From Chloroherpetonaceae bacterium (GTDB lineage: Bacteria > Bacteroidota > Chlorobiia > Chlorobiales > Thermochlorobacteraceae), in assembly GCA_025056565.1 (NCBI GenBank), contig JANWWA010000007.1, positions 83,793 to 147,792 of the forward strand: a stretch of 64,000 bases of DNA, written 5' to 3'. The translations under genes and the position numbers were made by a program. The stretch's first letter is position 1. Every line of letters begins with the position of its first letter. The notes under the pieces are model-generated. The model did not search any database, was not told the DNA's origin, and was given only the letters and a program-made list of their open reading frames with translations. Of this stretch, positions 63,565 to 64,000 are shown one piece after another.

Positions 63565-64000
63565 ATGAGCACTACAGCGCCCAATAAAACCGTCGTTCTC
63601 ACGCAGGTCATCAAGCGCGATAAGACCGTCGTGCCCTTCAATCAAAGCAAAATCACCAACGCCATCTTCAAGGCGGGACAAGCCACCGGAGAATTTAGCG
63701 CGGAAGTCGCCCAACATCTCTCCGATGAGGTCGTCAAAATCCTCGAGCAAAAGTTCGAGAATGAACCGCCCACCGTTGAGCAAATTCAAGACATCGTTGA
63801 AACCGTGCTCATCAAGGAAAATTGGGCGAAGACGGCAAAAGCCTACATTCTCTATCGCAACGAGCGCGCGCAGATTCGAAAGCAAAAAAAGCCCGTGCCA
63901 CCTGAAGTGCGCGAGCTAGCGCGCGAGAGCAAAAAGTATTTCCGCAATCCGCTCTCCGAACTCATCTACTATCGCACCTACTCGCGCTGGCTGCCTGAAA
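63565..64000 (+). CDS. Ribonucleotide reductase, N-terminal ATP-cone part (truncated by window end)
   Basis: The first 145 residues of a large-subunit ribonucleotide reductase. An ATP-cone regulatory domain (VIKRDKTVVPFNQSKITNAI to AYILYRNERAQIRKQ, residues about 15-105) is followed by the start of the catalytic domain (NPLSELIYYRTYSRWLPE). ATP cones sense the ATP/dATP ratio. The YRTYSRW wording suggests a class II, cobalamin-dependent enzyme, but a class III enzyme cannot be excluded from this fragment. The gene runs off the right edge. It lies 123 nt after the recombinase-like gene. Confidence 0.85.
   Translation, partial: MSTTAPNKTVVLTQVIKRDKTVVPFNQSKITNAIFKAGQATGEFSAEVAQHLSDEVVKILEQKFENEPPTVEQIQDIVETVLIKENWAKTAKAYILYRNERAQIRKQKKPVPPEVRELARESKKYFRNPLSELIYYRTYSRWLPE

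Overview
This 64 kb window looks like chromosomal DNA from the green sulfur bacterial lineage (Chlorobi/Chlorobiales, within the Bacteroidota-Chlorobiota group), most plausibly a Chloroherpeton- or Thermochlorobacter-like member; the exact taxon is an inference. The reasons are a set of bacteriochlorophyll a genes (bchF, bchC, bchX), a secreted beta-propeller protein with a type IX-secretion-like C-terminal tail, lpxK (an outer membrane with lipid A), several promoters of Bacteroidota form (TTG or TTTG, 19-20 nt, TAnnTTTG), and a complete dcw cluster. Coding density is very high, with many overlapping stops, ATGA junctions and a tRNA that shares a base with a neighbouring stop codon.

Layout. 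0-9 kb: beta-carbonic anhydrase, dnaN, a propeller protein, pgeF, a small outer-membrane-like protein, a large PAS hybrid histidine kinase, tRNA-Gly(CCC) and a cysteine-cluster protein. 9-18 kb: mnmG flanked by three parS sites, a family B DNA polymerase, small iron/zinc-type proteins (an Nfu-like scaffold and a zinc ribbon), a secreted esterase and lpxK. 18-22 kb: a TonB-dependent receptor plus MFS transporter operon behind a promoter and a perfect palindrome. 22-28 kb: a pigment operon read leftward (bchF-bchC-yciI-bchX-TPR-TPR) preceded by glyA. 28-36 kb: a CobW-type GTPase, a solitary pstB, an uncharacterised 516-aa protein, an SbcC-like ATPase and der. 36-39 kb: dnaA, the likely replication origin with DnaA boxes, rpmH and rnpA. 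39-43 kb: a two-domain oxidoreductase and an NtrC-type regulator. 43-61.5 kb: the full leftward dcw cluster mraZ-rsmH-ftsL-ftsI-murE-murF-mraY-murD-ftsW-murG-murC-(retropepsin-like protease)-murB-ftsQ-ftsA-ftsZ. 61.5-64 kb: a LexA-like repressor behind two inverted-repeat operators, a XerC/D-like protein, and the start of an ATP-cone ribonucleotide reductase.

How it fits together. The parS sites, dnaA, dnaN, rpmH, rnpA and mnmG place the window around the chromosome origin, although dnaN lies about 35 kb from dnaA and no parA/parB or recF is present. The dcw cluster gives a self-contained peptidoglycan and division programme with a MraZ operator of three 10-nt-spaced boxes. The bch operon covers three steps of chlorophyllide a conversion toward bacteriochlorophyll a.

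Most unusual points: (1) bchX carries a C-terminal extension ending in a sigma-70 region 4-like helix-turn-helix; (2) the LexA-like protein has lost both catalytic residues (Ser to Gly, Lys to Arg) and any Ala-Gly cleavage site, and its operon partner is a tyrosine-recombinase-like protein lacking the first catalytic Arg; (3) a retropepsin-type aspartic protease gene is translationally coupled between murC and murB; (4) inverted repeats sit on the bchF promoter.
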